This document shows positions 26,386-35,781 of a DNA stretch of 64,000 nucleotides, piece by piece. Source of the DNA: JBKEBX01 sp047974615 (lineage in GTDB: Bacteria > Bacillota > Clostridia > Lachnospirales > CAMZNU01); NCBI GenBank assembly GCA_047974615.1, contig JBKECM010000082.1, positions 1 to 64,000 of the forward strand, given 5' to 3'. How positions within the stretch are numbered: position 1 is the first letter of the stretch; each line of letters opens with the position of its first letter. Made by a program: the position numbers and the translations under genes. The notes beneath the pieces were generated by a model. It saw nothing but the letters and a program-made list of their open reading frames with translations, did no database searches and was not told the origin of the DNA.

Positions 26386-27297
26386 TTGACTATTTTACAG
26401 TTAAAATATATAATAACAGTTACGAAATGTGGTAGTATAAGTTCGGCGGCTAAAGAACTTTTTATTTCCCAACCAAGTTTAACAACTGCCATAAAAGAAC
26501 TTGAACAAGAGTTAGATATTCAAATATTTAATCGTACAAATAAAGGTATAATTTTATCAAGAGATGGTGAAAAATTTTTAGGTTATGCTAGACAAGTTGT
26601 AGAACAAGTAAATCTTATAGAAGAAAGATATAGTGATAAGAAAAAAGTTAAACAGGATTTTTGTATTTCTACACAACACTACTCTTTTGCAGTTGAAGCT
26701 TTTGTTGATTTAATAAAATCATACGGTGGAGATGAATACGATTTTAAATTAAGAGAAACCCAAACTTTTGAAATAATTGAAGATGTGACAAAATTTAAAA
26801 GTGAAGTAGGTATTTTATACTTAAATAGCTATAATGAAACAGTTATAAAAAAAGAACTTAGGGCTGGTGACTTGTTATTTAAAAGGTTATTTATTGCAAA
26901 ACCTCACGTTTTTGTAAGTAAAGATAGTGCTTTAGCTAGTAAAGATATAGTTACACTTGAGGATTTGGAGCCATATCCACGATTAGCTTATGAACAAGGT
27001 GAGCATAATTCTTTCTATTTTTCAGAAGAAATTTTAAGTACACTAGATCGTAAAAAAAATATTCTTGTTCGTGATAGAGCTACGCTATTCAATTTGCTTA
27101 TTGGTCTTGGTGGGTATACAATATGTAGTGGTGTTATTAATGAGAAGTTAAACGGTGAAAATATAATTGCCATACCTCTTGATGTTGATGAATATATGGA
27201 AATAGGTTACATAGTACATAATAAAATGTTACTTAGTCATTTAGGCAACTTATATATTGAAAAACTTGAAAAATTAATTGATAGTGATGATAATTAA
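26386..27297 (+). CDS. LysR-family transcriptional regulator
   Basis: 303 residues. The N-terminal winged HTH (~1-60: TVTKCGSISSAAKELFISQPSLTTAIKELE) is followed by a periplasmic-binding-like effector domain (~90-300). The start is TTG 26386 behind AGGTG. No second metabolic gene adjoins it in the divergent position where LysR targets usually lie, so target and effector are unknown. It follows the purine operon but has its own promoter. Its C-terminal domain shows no feature that lets me name a subfamily. Confidence 0.9.
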   Translation: MTILQLKYIITVTKCGSISSAAKELFISQPSLTTAIKELEQELDIQIFNRTNKGIILSRDGEKFLGYARQVVEQVNLIEERYSDKKKVKQDFCISTQHYSFAVEAFVDLIKSYGGDEYDFKLRETQTFEIIEDVTKFKSEVGILYLNSYNETVIKKELRAGDLLFKRLFIAKPHVFVSKDSALASKDIVTLEDLEPYPRLAYEQGEHNSFYFSEEILSTLDRKKNILVRDRATLFNLLIGLGGYTICSGVINEKLNGENIIAIPLDVDEYMEIGYIVHNKMLLSHLGNLYIEKLEKLIDSDDN

Positions 27298-27319
27298 ATA
27301 TATTATTATTTCAAATGGA

Positions 27320-27364
27320 GGGTGCTGATAAAGGATAGAAAAAAATATTACTGCACAAAAATTA
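27320..27364 (+). repeat. R2 repeat end, copy b
   Basis: A 45-nt stretch identical to the inverse of 123-167. It begins GGGTGCTGATAAAGGATAG. It continues into a hairpin of its own (AATTAGCG ... CGCTAATT, about 27360-27398). It lies between convergent lysR and glgD genes. Confidence 0.75.
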
Positions 27365-27442
27365 GCGTTCGTATTGAATAAAATTTACGCTAATTTTATT
27401 CCAACTCACTTATTTTGTACCATATTTATTTTCTTAAAAGTA

Positions 27443-27490
27443 AAAGGGCTGTAAAGTTAGACGATTTTTTGTCTTTCTTTATAGCCCTTT
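27443..27490. terminator. Bidirectional terminator between lysR and glgD
   Basis: AAAGGGCTGTAAAG pairs with CTTTATAGCCCTTT, with an inner AGAC/GTCT pair. It serves convergent genes. The arms resemble the SASP terminator at 3307. Confidence 0.75.
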
Positions 27491-27502
27491 AAGTGTATAA
27501 GT

Positions 27503-28621
27503 TTATTCAATTACAAAATTTTTCTCGTAGATTTTAATTTTATCAATATTGCCAATTATTGAAACACCACTATTTACTTTAACTCGTTTATCTAAAATTA
27601 CATATTCAAGATGGCAGTTGTCACCGATTTCTGCACCTTCAAAAATAATACAATTTTTAATGGTAGAGTTATCTCCAATACGTACGCCTCTAAATAATGT
27701 ACTGTTCTCTAATGTTCCTGAAACTATTGAACCGTTTCCAACAATAGAGTTTTTTACGTTAGCATTATAGTTATACTTTGCAGGTGGTTCATCTTTACTT
27801 TTTGTCATTATGTATGGATATGAATTTAACATTTCATATCTAAATGTACCATCTAAAAATTTGTTGTTTACATCAAAATAATTTTTAATACTGTTAAGTG
27901 GTTTCCAATAACCATTAAAATTATACGCATAAAACTTTAATTTATTGCGATATCTTACTATAATATCATTTACAAAGTCATATCTACCACTTGAAATCGC
28001 TGTTGTTACTAATTCAATGAGTAATGTTCTTTTTATAACATATACACCTATAGACACTGTGTTGCTCATTTTTTCTAAAGGCTTTTCTTCAAAATCAATT
28101 ATACGTCCATATTCATCTACTACAGCATTTCCAAAATTTCTGTGGTCTATTTCATCGTTATTAAACTCTTTACAAACTATTGTAACATCAGCACCTGTTG
28201 CTATGTGATCTTTTATTAAATCTGAATAGTCCATTTTATAAACACCATCACCATTTGCTATTACAACATAGTCTTCGTGACTTTTTTCTAAATATGAAAG
28301 ATTTTGATATATTGAGTCAGCTGTTCCACGATACCAAGGTTGATTTTGATCTGAAGCGTAAGGTGTGAATACAAAAATACCACTGTTTTTACGCCCTATA
28401 TTCCACCACTTTGAACTGCTTATATGGTCAGAAAGTGATCTTGAATTGTACTGTGTTACTACTGCAATTTTGTTTATACCAGAGTTTGACATATTTGATA
28501 GAGAAAAATCTATTGCTCGAAAAGAACAAGCTACTGGTAAAGCCGAATTTGTTCTAGAACGTACAAGTGCCCCTAATTTATTATTTGTGCCACCTGCTAA
28601 AATAATGCCTATAGCTTTCAT
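27503..28621 (-). CDS. glgD: ADP-glucose pyrophosphorylase regulatory subunit GlgD
   Basis: 372 residues, nucleotidyltransferase fold plus C-terminal left-handed beta-helix (hexapeptide-like repeats from ~280). The nucleotide loop reads LAGGTNNKLGALVRSRT instead of the GlgC LAGGQGSRLGVLTKNKAKPG form, so the key Arg and Lys are changed. That is the pattern of GlgD, which has little activity alone and raises GlgC activity in a GlgCD heterotetramer. The start overlaps the glgC stop by one base (TAATG), and the RBS is GGAGGTGA. Glycogen synthase and branching enzyme genes are not in the window. Confidence 0.93.
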   Translation of the reverse strand: MKAIGIILAGGTNNKLGALVRSRTNSALPVACSFRAIDFSLSNMSNSGINKIAVVTQYNSRSLSDHISSSKWWNIGRKNSGIFVFTPYASDQNQPWYRGTADSIYQNLSYLEKSHEDYVVIANGDGVYKMDYSDLIKDHIATGADVTIVCKEFNNDEIDHRNFGNAVVDEYGRIIDFEEKPLEKMSNTVSIGVYVIKRTLLIELVTTAISSGRYDFVNDIIVRYRNKLKFYAYNFNGYWKPLNSIKNYFDVNNKFLDGTFRYEMLNSYPYIMTKSKDEPPAKYNYNANVKNSIVGNGSIVSGTLENSTLFRGVRIGDNSTIKNCIIFEGAEIGDNCHLEYVILDKRVKVNSGVSIIGNIDKIKIYEKNFVIE

Positions 28622-29901
28622 TAAAAGTCACCTCCGTTTTGAAACATTGATTTACCACTTAATAACATATTGTTTTCATACATTTCATTTGTTGTTGAAC
28701 CCATAATAACACAGTTTTTACCGATTTTAATATCAGAAGGAATATAAGTTTTTTCTCCTACAACTGTTATACCTGTATTATATATTTGAGGTTTAAGTTC
28801 GTTTACGGTGTTGTCACCGATACCTATAACCACATTATTACCTAGTGTAGTATTATCGTCAATAATTGCACGTTCTATGTATGCGTTTTCACCGATAACT
28901 GTACCAGACATAATTATACTATCTTTTATAACTGTTCCTTTGCCTATTTTAACATTAGAACCTATAACAGAAGATTCAACAGTACCAAAAATTTCACAAC
29001 CATCAGATATTATTGAAGATTTTACTGTAGCATCAGATGAAATGTAATGAGGTGATTGATTATCAACTTTTGTATAAATTTTCCAGTTACTTTCATATAA
29101 GTTGAAATCAGGTAATATTTTCACTAAGTCCATATTTGCTTGCCAAAAGCTTTCTATCGTACCTACATCGCGCCAATAACTATTAAAAGTATATGTAAAT
29201 AATTTTTTGTTTTGTTCTATCATATTTGGTATAATGTGTTTACCAAAGTCTGAATCATCATGTATTTTATTATCATTTTCTAAAAATTTCTTTAAAACAT
29301 TCCAAGTAAAAATATATATACCCATTGAAGCTAAATTGCTTTTTGGTTCTTTTGGTTTTTCTTCAAACTCATATACTTGACCGTTTTCATCAGTATTCAT
29401 AATACCAAAACGAGTAGCCTCATCTAGTGGTACTTCTAAAACAGCTATTGTAGCATCTGCACCTGTTTCTTTATGGCGAGCTAGCATATTTGAGTAATCC
29501 ATCTTATAAATATGATCACCTGATAATATTAATACGTATTCAGGATTGTAGGATTCTATGTAATTTACGTTTTGATAAATTGCATTTGCTGTTCCTGTGT
29601 ACCATGACGTACTATCATCACCATTAACATAAGGTGCTAGCACTGTAACACCACCGTAAGAACGGTCTAAATCCCAAGGGATCCCTATACCTAAGTGGCG
29701 ATTTAAGGATAATGGCTCATATTGTGTAAGAACACCAACTGTATCAATGCCTGAGTTTACACAGTTACTCATAGGAAAGTCTATAATTCTATACATACCT
29801 CCATATGCAACACCAGGTTTAGCTTTATTTTTTGTTAAGACACCTAAACGACTTCCTTGTCCCCCTGCTAAAAGCATAGCTATCATTTCTTTGCCGATCA
29901 T
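28621..29901 (-). CDS. glgC: Glucose-1-phosphate adenylyltransferase
   Basis: 426 residues. It makes ADP-glucose from glucose-1-P and ATP for glycogen synthesis. It shows the intact catalytic and binding motifs LLAGGQGSRLGVLTKNKAKPG (~residues 10-30), GTANAIYQN and SGDHIYKMDY (catalytic Asp), FEEKPKEP, then a beta-helix C-terminus. A strong RBS, AAGGAGGG, lies before the ATG. It is first in the glgCD operon, read away from murC. Confidence 0.96.
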   Translation of the reverse strand: MIGKEMIAMLLAGGQGSRLGVLTKNKAKPGVAYGGMYRIIDFPMSNCVNSGIDTVGVLTQYEPLSLNRHLGIGIPWDLDRSYGGVTVLAPYVNGDDSTSWYTGTANAIYQNVNYIESYNPEYVLILSGDHIYKMDYSNMLARHKETGADATIAVLEVPLDEATRFGIMNTDENGQVYEFEEKPKEPKSNLASMGIYIFTWNVLKKFLENDNKIHDDSDFGKHIIPNMIEQNKKLFTYTFNSYWRDVGTIESFWQANMDLVKILPDFNLYESNWKIYTKVDNQSPHYISSDATVKSSIISDGCEIFGTVESSVIGSNVKIGKGTVIKDSIIMSGTVIGENAYIERAIIDDNTTLGNNVVIGIGDNTVNELKPQIYNTGITVVGEKTYIPSDIKIGKNCVIMGSTTNEMYENNMLLSGKSMFQNGGDF

Positions 29902-29948
29902 TTAAACCCTCCTTATCCTAAGAAAAAAATTTATAATTTCTTGCAAAC

Positions 29949-29977
29949 ATTATACCATAAATTTTATAATTTGTACA
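29949..29977 (-). promoter_or_regulatory. Promoter of glgCD
   Basis: On the minus strand TGTACA (29977-29972), N17, TATAAT (29954-29949), with TGG directly before the -10 (extended -10). The start site would be about 40 nt before glgC. Confidence 0.55.
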
Positions 29978-30217
29978 CATAATATAGTTTGATTTTTATT
30001 ATTTTATGAAAATAAAAAAATGTATACAATTTGTTTTACAAAAACTATATAAAAATACTAATATTTTACAAAAAATTTATAAACTTACAATTATTTTGTA
30101 CAAAATGATCGTTTTTTGCAATATGGGGTTTACAATTATTCATAAATTAACAAAAATAAGAAAAAAATTTGAAATTTAAAAAATGCTAAAATAAGGAGTT
30201 TATAGAAATAATTTGTA
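29978..30217. other. AT-rich spacer between divergent glgC and murC
   Basis: The glgC-murC spacer (29902-30291) holds the two divergent promoters. This central part is A/T-rich with small palindromes (for example TTTTGTACAAAA near 30095-30106). No ORF with an RBS and no known RNA motif was seen. Confidence 0.6.
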
Positions 30218-30246
30218 TTGAAAAATCCTTGTATTTATAGTATAAT
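30218..30246 (+). promoter_or_regulatory. Vegetative promoter of murC
   Basis: TTGAAA (30218-30223), N17, TATAAT (30241-30246), a near-consensus sigma-A promoter about 45 nt before the murC start. Confidence 0.82.
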
Positions 30247-30291
30247 TATATATTACAGTTAAATATAATAATAAAAAACTAGGTGAAAATA

Positions 30292-31656
30292 ATGGAAATA
30301 TTAAATTATAATAAATTTTATTTTATGGGCATTGGTGGAGTTAGTATGAGTGGTTTTGCTCTGCTTTTTAAAGAAATGGGATATAATGTATCAGGTTTTG
30401 ATATGGCAAGGAGCGATAATACTGATTTTTTAGAAAAAAATGGAATTAAAGTTTTTTTTGAACCTTCAATAGAACATATTACAAATGATGTTGATTGTAT
30501 TGTTTATTCATCTGCTATAAGTGATGATTTTTTAGAGCTTGCATATGGAAAATCACAAGGAATACATTGTATTAATCGTGGTGAAATGATTGGTGAAGTT
30601 TTAAAAAAATATGAAAAACCTTTATGTATAAGTGGTACTCATGGTAAAACTACTACAACTGCTTTAGTTGCTACTATGCTACTTTGTGCAAATGAAAATC
30701 CTACTATTTCTGTAGGTGGTCATTTGCCTATTATTGATGGTGTATTTAAAATCGGTAATAACAAATTTTTTGTTTTAGAATCATGTGAATATAAAAATAA
30801 CTTTTTGAATTTTGGCGCAAGTACTGCTCTTATTATGAATATAGAAATGGACCATAGTGATTTTTTTAAAGATTTAGATGAAATATATACTACATTTAAT
30901 AACTTTGCTAAAAATGCAAGTGAAAAAGTAATCATCAATATGGATATTAAAAACTATTTGGAAGTTTTACAAGATGTAAAGACAGATATTGTAACTTATA
31001 GTTTATATAATGAAGATGCAAAATATTATGTTAAAAATATAGAGTATTCAAGTGCTGGAACTAATTTTGATTTATTTAAAGATGGTGAAAAATTGGAAAG
31101 CTTTAATTCAAAGCTTTTAGGTGAACATAACTTATATAACTCTTTAAGTGCTTTAGTTACTGTTTTAGAAAATGATATTGATGTTAAATATTGTAAAAAA
31201 GGTTTATTAGAATTTACAGGCATAAATAGAAGATTTCAATACAAAGGCATTAAAGATGGTATAGTTGTGTATGACGATTATGCACATCACCCAACAGCTT
31301 GTAAAAAAACTTTAGAAACTTTTTTAAATTTAAAAAAGAAGGATATATATTGTATTTTCCAGCCACACACATATTCAAGAACAATTAGTTTGCTTGATGA
31401 GTTTGCATCTTCTTTTAAAGATGTATCTAAAGTTCTTTTATTAGATATCTATGCGGCTCGTGAACAAGATTTAGGTGTTGTAAGTTCTAAGTTGTTAGCT
31501 GAAAAAATTAATGAGTATAGCAATAACGCTATTTATTTTAAAGATAAACTTGAATGTATTAACTTTTTAAAGGAAACTGCCCAAAAAGATGATATTATAA
31601 TTACGCTTGGTGCAGGTGATGTTTATAGACTTGGGGAAGAGTTTTTAAAAGAATGA
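30292..31656 (+). CDS. murC: UDP-N-acetylmuramate-L-alanine ligase
   Basis: 454 residues. It adds L-Ala to UDP-MurNAc in the cytoplasm, the first peptide step of peptidoglycan synthesis. The Rossmann start FMGIGGVSMSGFALLF, the ATP loop CISGTHGKTTTTALVA (~residues 105-120), EMDHSDFF, and the C-terminal DDYAHHPTACK and FQPHTYSRT motifs are all present. ATG 30292 is chosen because AGGTG (30281-30285) precedes it by 6 nt; the frame is open to GTG 30283, which overlaps that RBS. It heads a run of replication genes with short spacing. Confidence 0.97.
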   Translation: MEILNYNKFYFMGIGGVSMSGFALLFKEMGYNVSGFDMARSDNTDFLEKNGIKVFFEPSIEHITNDVDCIVYSSAISDDFLELAYGKSQGIHCINRGEMIGEVLKKYEKPLCISGTHGKTTTTALVATMLLCANENPTISVGGHLPIIDGVFKIGNNKFFVLESCEYKNNFLNFGASTALIMNIEMDHSDFFKDLDEIYTTFNNFAKNASEKVIINMDIKNYLEVLQDVKTDIVTYSLYNEDAKYYVKNIEYSSAGTNFDLFKDGEKLESFNSKLLGEHNLYNSLSALVTVLENDIDVKYCKKGLLEFTGINRRFQYKGIKDGIVVYDDYAHHPTACKKTLETFLNLKKKDIYCIFQPHTYSRTISLLDEFASSFKDVSKVLLLDIYAAREQDLGVVSSKLLAEKINEYSNNAIYFKDKLECINFLKETAQKDDIIITLGAGDVYRLGEEFLKE

Positions 31657-31668
31657 GGAGAACTTTAG

Positions 31669-32652
31669 ATGAAAAATTTACATATTACAAAAGAACTTAA
31701 ACCGGGAAAATTACATGATTTTTTAATTGATAAAATTTCAAATTTTCCTCCTGTTTATGTTGTTTTATATTTACACTTTAATGCTTTGGCTAAAAAAGAT
31801 ACTGTTGTTGATATTTGCGATATAGCTAAAAAATTTAATATCGTACTTACTGACGTGCTTTTAGCTTTAGAAAATTTTAAAGAACGTGATATGTTATTTT
31901 TAAAAAAAGATGGTGATGATCTTTATATATCATTTTCTGAAGAAGTTCAAATTGATAATTCAATATCTAAAAAAATAGAAAATGGCTGTTCTAATTATTC
32001 TCCTTTAGAACTTGAAGAACTTATAGAGAATAGCATCGAACTTAAAGAGTTTTATCAAAAGGCACAAGAGTCTTTTTCATATTCTTTTACATATGCTGAT
32101 TATGAAAGACTTTTAGCTTGTCATGACTTATATATTTTGCCTTTGGAAGTTATACTTTCTGCTGTAGAATACTGTAAACTTGAAGATAAACTAAGTATGG
32201 GATATTTAGAAAGCATTTGTAAAAAATTAAATATTGAAGAAGCTTTTACACTAGAACTTGCTCAAAAAGTACTAAAGTTATCGGGAGATAGATATACAGA
32301 AATTTTAGAAACTTTGGGTATAAAAGGCACATTGAAACCTGTACAAAAGACTTTAATTGACACATGGTTTGACGATTTAAAGTATCCTATACAAATTATA
32401 CTTGAAGCGTGTGATAAGGCTGTTTTAAGTACAAATAATCCAAATCTTAATTATGTAAATGGTATACTTAAAAACTGGAAAGATGCTGGCGTATCGACTA
32501 TTTCAGAAATATCTGAATATGAAAAATCATATTCAAAATCTAACAATATTAAAAGAAAATCTAACACCAAAAATGAAAAATCTTCTAATAATTTTGAAGG
32601 TAAGAGTATAAATTATAACGAAATAGAAAAACTTGAAAATACGTATTTATAA
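31669..32652 (+). CDS. DnaD-domain replication initiation protein
   Basis: 327 residues. The N-terminal winged-helix-like region (~10-90) is followed by a DnaB_2/DnaD domain (~225-300: SGDRYTEILETLGIKGTLKPVQKTLIDTWFDD and later YVNGILKNWKDAG, the end motif of DnaD domains). A Ser/Asn/Lys-rich disordered tail completes it. In Firmicutes DnaD/DnaB proteins help load the helicase with DnaI, whose homolog is the next gene (10-nt gap). GAGGAG at the murC stop serves as RBS. It could fill the role of either DnaD or DnaB. Confidence 0.88.
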   Translation: MKNLHITKELKPGKLHDFLIDKISNFPPVYVVLYLHFNALAKKDTVVDICDIAKKFNIVLTDVLLALENFKERDMLFLKKDGDDLYISFSEEVQIDNSISKKIENGCSNYSPLELEELIENSIELKEFYQKAQESFSYSFTYADYERLLACHDLYILPLEVILSAVEYCKLEDKLSMGYLESICKKLNIEEAFTLELAQKVLKLSGDRYTEILETLGIKGTLKPVQKTLIDTWFDDLKYPIQIILEACDKAVLSTNNPNLNYVNGILKNWKDAGVSTISEISEYEKSYSKSNNIKRKSNTKNEKSSNNFEGKSINYNEIEKLENTYL

Positions 32653-32662
32653 GGAGAAATAT

Positions 32663-33652
32663 ATGTTAGCAAAGTTACATGAAGATGTACAACGTGATTA
32701 TGCAAATCAAAAAATTGAAAATTTGAATAAATTGAAAATACGTAAAGAAGAAGTACAAAAACTTTGCCCAGAAATTATAGATATTGACGATAAACTTAAA
32801 AAACTGTACCCAAAACTTACTTTCATAGCATTAAATGGGTCTGAAGATGAAGCACTTGAAATGAAAATGCTTATAAATAGACTTTTAGATGATAAAAAAA
32901 GTATTTTAATAAAAAATAATATTGAACCGGATTATGTTAATAAGATTTATTTTTGTGAAAAATGTAAAGATACAGGACTTATTGAGGCAGGTGTTAGATG
33001 TCAATGTTATTACAATGCTCTATCTAAAAAAATGCTTGAAATGTTTAAACTTACAAAAAAACTTAATGAAGAAAACTTTGAAACATTTTCTTTAGATTTT
33101 TTTAGTAAGGATAAAGACCCAAATACGGGAGTTTCGCCTTATGACCAAATAAATAGTAATCTAAAAAAAATTCATAGTGCTACAAAAAATTCAGAGGACT
33201 TAGAAAATATTTATATTTATGGTGATACTGGTACAGGTAAAACTTTTTTACTTAACTGTATAGCAAATAAAGTACTTAATATGAATAATTCTATTGTATA
33301 TTTGCCGGCACAAGAACTTTTAAATATCATAAATGCTTTTAAGTTTAATAATAATACTCATGAATTTGCTAATGCTGAGTTTTATAATTTTTTATGTAGT
33401 TGCGATATGCTTTTAATTGACGATTTAGGGACTGAAGCAAATACAACTTTTGCACAAGCTGAATTTTTTTATCTTTTGGACCTTAGAATACGTAATAAAA
33501 GAGCAACTGTAATTAGTTCAAATTTGGGATTAGGTGATTTAGAAAATAATTATAATCAAAGAATTTCTTCACGTATAGTAGGAGAATTTAACCTTTTGAA
33601 AATGAGTGGCACAAATATACGCATTTCAAAAAAATATGGACAAAATTTTTAA
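32663..33652 (+). CDS. dnaI: Helicase loader DnaI/DnaC-like AAA+ ATPase
   Basis: 329 residues. The N-terminal helical region with a zinc-type Cys cluster (FCEKCKDTG ... RCQCYY, ~residues 95-120) precedes an AAA+ ATPase: Walker A YGDTGTGKTFLLN (~189-201), Walker B MLLIDDLGTE, sensor ISSNLGL. It is the DnaI arrangement, which loads the replicative helicase. ATG 32663 is chosen because AAGGAG (32651-32656) precedes it; the frame is open 30 nt upstream without an RBS. It is coupled to the DnaD-like gene. IstB-type transposition helpers share the fold but lack this N-terminal domain and this neighbour. Confidence 0.9.
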   Translation: MLAKLHEDVQRDYANQKIENLNKLKIRKEEVQKLCPEIIDIDDKLKKLYPKLTFIALNGSEDEALEMKMLINRLLDDKKSILIKNNIEPDYVNKIYFCEKCKDTGLIEAGVRCQCYYNALSKKMLEMFKLTKKLNEENFETFSLDFFSKDKDPNTGVSPYDQINSNLKKIHSATKNSEDLENIYIYGDTGTGKTFLLNCIANKVLNMNNSIVYLPAQELLNIINAFKFNNNTHEFANAEFYNFLCSCDMLLIDDLGTEANTTFAQAEFFYLLDLRIRNKRATVISSNLGLGDLENNYNQRISSRIVGEFNLLKMSGTNIRISKKYGQNF

Positions 33653-33722
33653 GTTATAAACTTATTAAGTTTATATACGTATATACTTATAAATAAATCT
33701 TACAAAAGATATGAGGTGGATT

Positions 33723-34391
33723 ATGACTTTTTTTGATAAACTAAAGAAAACATTTAAGTACTCTTTTTTAATTACTTCAATTTTCTTTATATGCTATATT
33801 ATTCTTTTTACTGTACTGTATGGACCTTATATGGGTATTCTTTTTTCATTAGTTTTAACTTTTTTCACAAGCATAATAACTTTTTTTGTTATTTTTATAA
33901 TGTTGATAAGTAAAAAACGTGAAAATGAAAAATATATTATTGAACCTAAAAAAGAGTTGACTGCTTTTGAATACAAAATTAAAGTTGTAAAATCTAATAT
34001 TATAAAAATAAAAAAATCTTGTGATTATATTAATAATGATAGACTAAAGAAACAAGTTGATGAATTTATATTAAAATCAAATAGAGTATTAAATATATGT
34101 GATAAAGATAATGAAAAAGAATTAAATAACTTTTTTGAATTTTGTGTTCCTACTGTCTTAGAACTTATGTTAGAATATGAAAAGTATGAAAAACTTCAAA
34201 TAAATACTGAGGAAGCTAAGCATTTTAAAGAAAAAGTTATCTCATCTATAGATGAAATAAATGATAGGGTTTCTTCAATAGAAAAAACTTATATTAAAAA
34301 AAACACTGAAAAGTTTGACGTTAATGTTAAAACTTTAAATACAATACTTGAACTTGATGGATTTGAGGCTTTAACAGAAGATAAGGAGTAA
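33723..34391 (+). CDS. XpaC-family membrane protein
   Basis: 222 residues. Two N-terminal membrane spans (~11-31 and 36-59) are followed by a long, Lys-rich, mostly helical cytoplasmic part. Length, layout and the TelA gene 3 nt downstream match the XpaC (5-bromo-4-chloroindolyl phosphate hydrolysis) family. The biochemical role of XpaC is not established. ATG 33723 is chosen because GAGGTGG (33713-33719) lies just before it, inside the longer open frame. Confidence 0.8.
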   Translation: MTFFDKLKKTFKYSFLITSIFFICYIILFTVLYGPYMGILFSLVLTFFTSIITFFVIFIMLISKKRENEKYIIEPKKELTAFEYKIKVVKSNIIKIKKSCDYINNDRLKKQVDEFILKSNRVLNICDKDNEKELNNFFEFCVPTVLELMLEYEKYEKLQINTEEAKHFKEKVISSIDEINDRVSSIEKTYIKKNTEKFDVNVKTLNTILELDGFEALTEDKE

Positions 34392-34394
34392 TTT

Positions 34395-35639
34395 ATGAGT
34401 ATAGATTTGGAATTTGATGAATTAGTAAACAATGTGAGCAAGGAAGATAATGTTGTGTCTGAAATAGTTCCTACTGCTAGCCATAGCAATGAGTCAGCTT
34501 TGGTTTTTGAAGAAACTAATAAGACTGAAGGAACTCTAAAAGTTAGCAATAAAGGCGATTATGAAGTGGATAAAGAATTTTTACTTGATACATTATCAGA
34601 TAATGAAAAAAAAGAAGTTTTAGATTTTGTTGATAAGATAGAACTTGATAAAACAGCATCTGTTATGGCGTATGGTCAAAAATCACAAAAAAAATTAGAA
34701 AATATGTCTAATAATATGATTAAAGAGGTGAGACTCAAAGATGTAGGTCTTGTTGGTGATAGTATAACTAAACTTGTACAAGAACTGAAGGGAATCGAAG
34801 CTGTTGACGAAGACAAGTCTTTTTTTGCTTTTATGAAGCCTAAAAACATTAAAAACAAAGTTGAAAATTATAAAATCAAATATGGTACTGTTGAAAAAAA
34901 TATCGATAATATAGTAGGGGAAATGAATAATCATAAAGTTAACCTTATTCGTGATATTCATAATCTTGATAACTTATATGAACTAAATAAAGAACAATTT
35001 AAAGAGCTTACAATGTATATTGTTGCAGGTGAAGAAAAGCTTAAAAGATTTTATAAAGAGGATATTGAGAAAAAGAGAGCTGAGGCAGTTGAGTCAAATA
35101 GTCAAGTTACTGCACAAGAACTACAAGACTTAATCAGTCAAGCTAATCGTTTTGAAAAAAGGTTGCATGACTTAAAATTATCAAGGATAGTTTGTTTACA
35201 GTTTGCTCCACAAATTCGACTTATTCAAAATAACGACACTGAACTTTTAGAAAAAATTCAAAGTACCGTTAATAACTCTATCCCTATTTGGCGTTCTAAT
35301 ATGATAATTTCTATGGGTCTTGAAAATAGCAGAAAAGCTTTAGAAGCACAAAAGGCTGTTACAGATATGACTAATGATTTATTAAAGAAAAACTCTGAAC
35401 TATTAAAACAAGGTTCTATCGAAATAGCTAAAGAAACAGAACGCGGAATTATTGACCTTGAAACAATACAACTTATTAATAATAATCTCATTAGTACATT
35501 AAATGAAGTTGTCGTTATTCATAGAGATGGTATCGAAAAACGTAAAAATGTAGAAATTGAACTTCATTCTATTGAAAATAATTTAAAAAAGCAAATATTA
35601 ACTACAGCAGATGAAAGAATTGCTATTGCTAATAAATAA
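34395..35639 (+). CDS. Toxic anion resistance protein TelA-like
   Basis: 414 residues, soluble and highly helical, with likely coiled coils at ~190-250 and ~330-400. The family stretch from ~90 on (GLVGDSITKLVQELKGIE, later MYIVAGEEKLKRFY) identifies TelA/KlaA. The family was named for tellurite resistance, but in many Firmicutes its role is general envelope or stress tolerance. It pairs with XpaC in the same operon here. RBS AAGGAG. A terminator follows. Confidence 0.9.
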   Translation: MSIDLEFDELVNNVSKEDNVVSEIVPTASHSNESALVFEETNKTEGTLKVSNKGDYEVDKEFLLDTLSDNEKKEVLDFVDKIELDKTASVMAYGQKSQKKLENMSNNMIKEVRLKDVGLVGDSITKLVQELKGIEAVDEDKSFFAFMKPKNIKNKVENYKIKYGTVEKNIDNIVGEMNNHKVNLIRDIHNLDNLYELNKEQFKELTMYIVAGEEKLKRFYKEDIEKKRAEAVESNSQVTAQELQDLISQANRFEKRLHDLKLSRIVCLQFAPQIRLIQNNDTELLEKIQSTVNNSIPIWRSNMIISMGLENSRKALEAQKAVTDMTNDLLKKNSELLKQGSIEIAKETERGIIDLETIQLINNNLISTLNEVVVIHRDGIEKRKNVEIELHSIENNLKKQILTTADERIAIANK

Positions 35640-35684
35640 TATTTGTAGTATAATAAACTTGTAGCAAAGTTGATTTTGCTGAAA

Positions 35685-35715
35685 AAATAAACCTAACGTT
35701 TGTTAGGTTTATTTT
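35685..35715 (+). terminator. Intrinsic terminator after telA
   Basis: AAATAAACCTAAC / GTTAGGTTTATTT with loop GTTT, then a short T-run. Confidence 0.88.
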
Positions 35716-35718
35716 ACG

Positions 35719-35754
35719 ATTAACTATAATATATTAGCAAAATGTTTAGTTAAT
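35719..35754 (+). promoter_or_regulatory. Candidate operator/promoter of bioY
   Basis: ATTAACTA (35719-35726) and TAGTTAAT (35747-35754) form an inverted repeat around 20 nt, and a TATAAT (35725-35730) overlaps the left arm. BirA repressors bind widely spaced inverted repeats at bioY promoters, so a biotin operator is possible, but the half-sites do not match the usual GTTAAC well. Confidence 0.35.
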
Positions 35755-35781
35755 TAAGGCAAAGTAAATTAAGGAGTTTGT

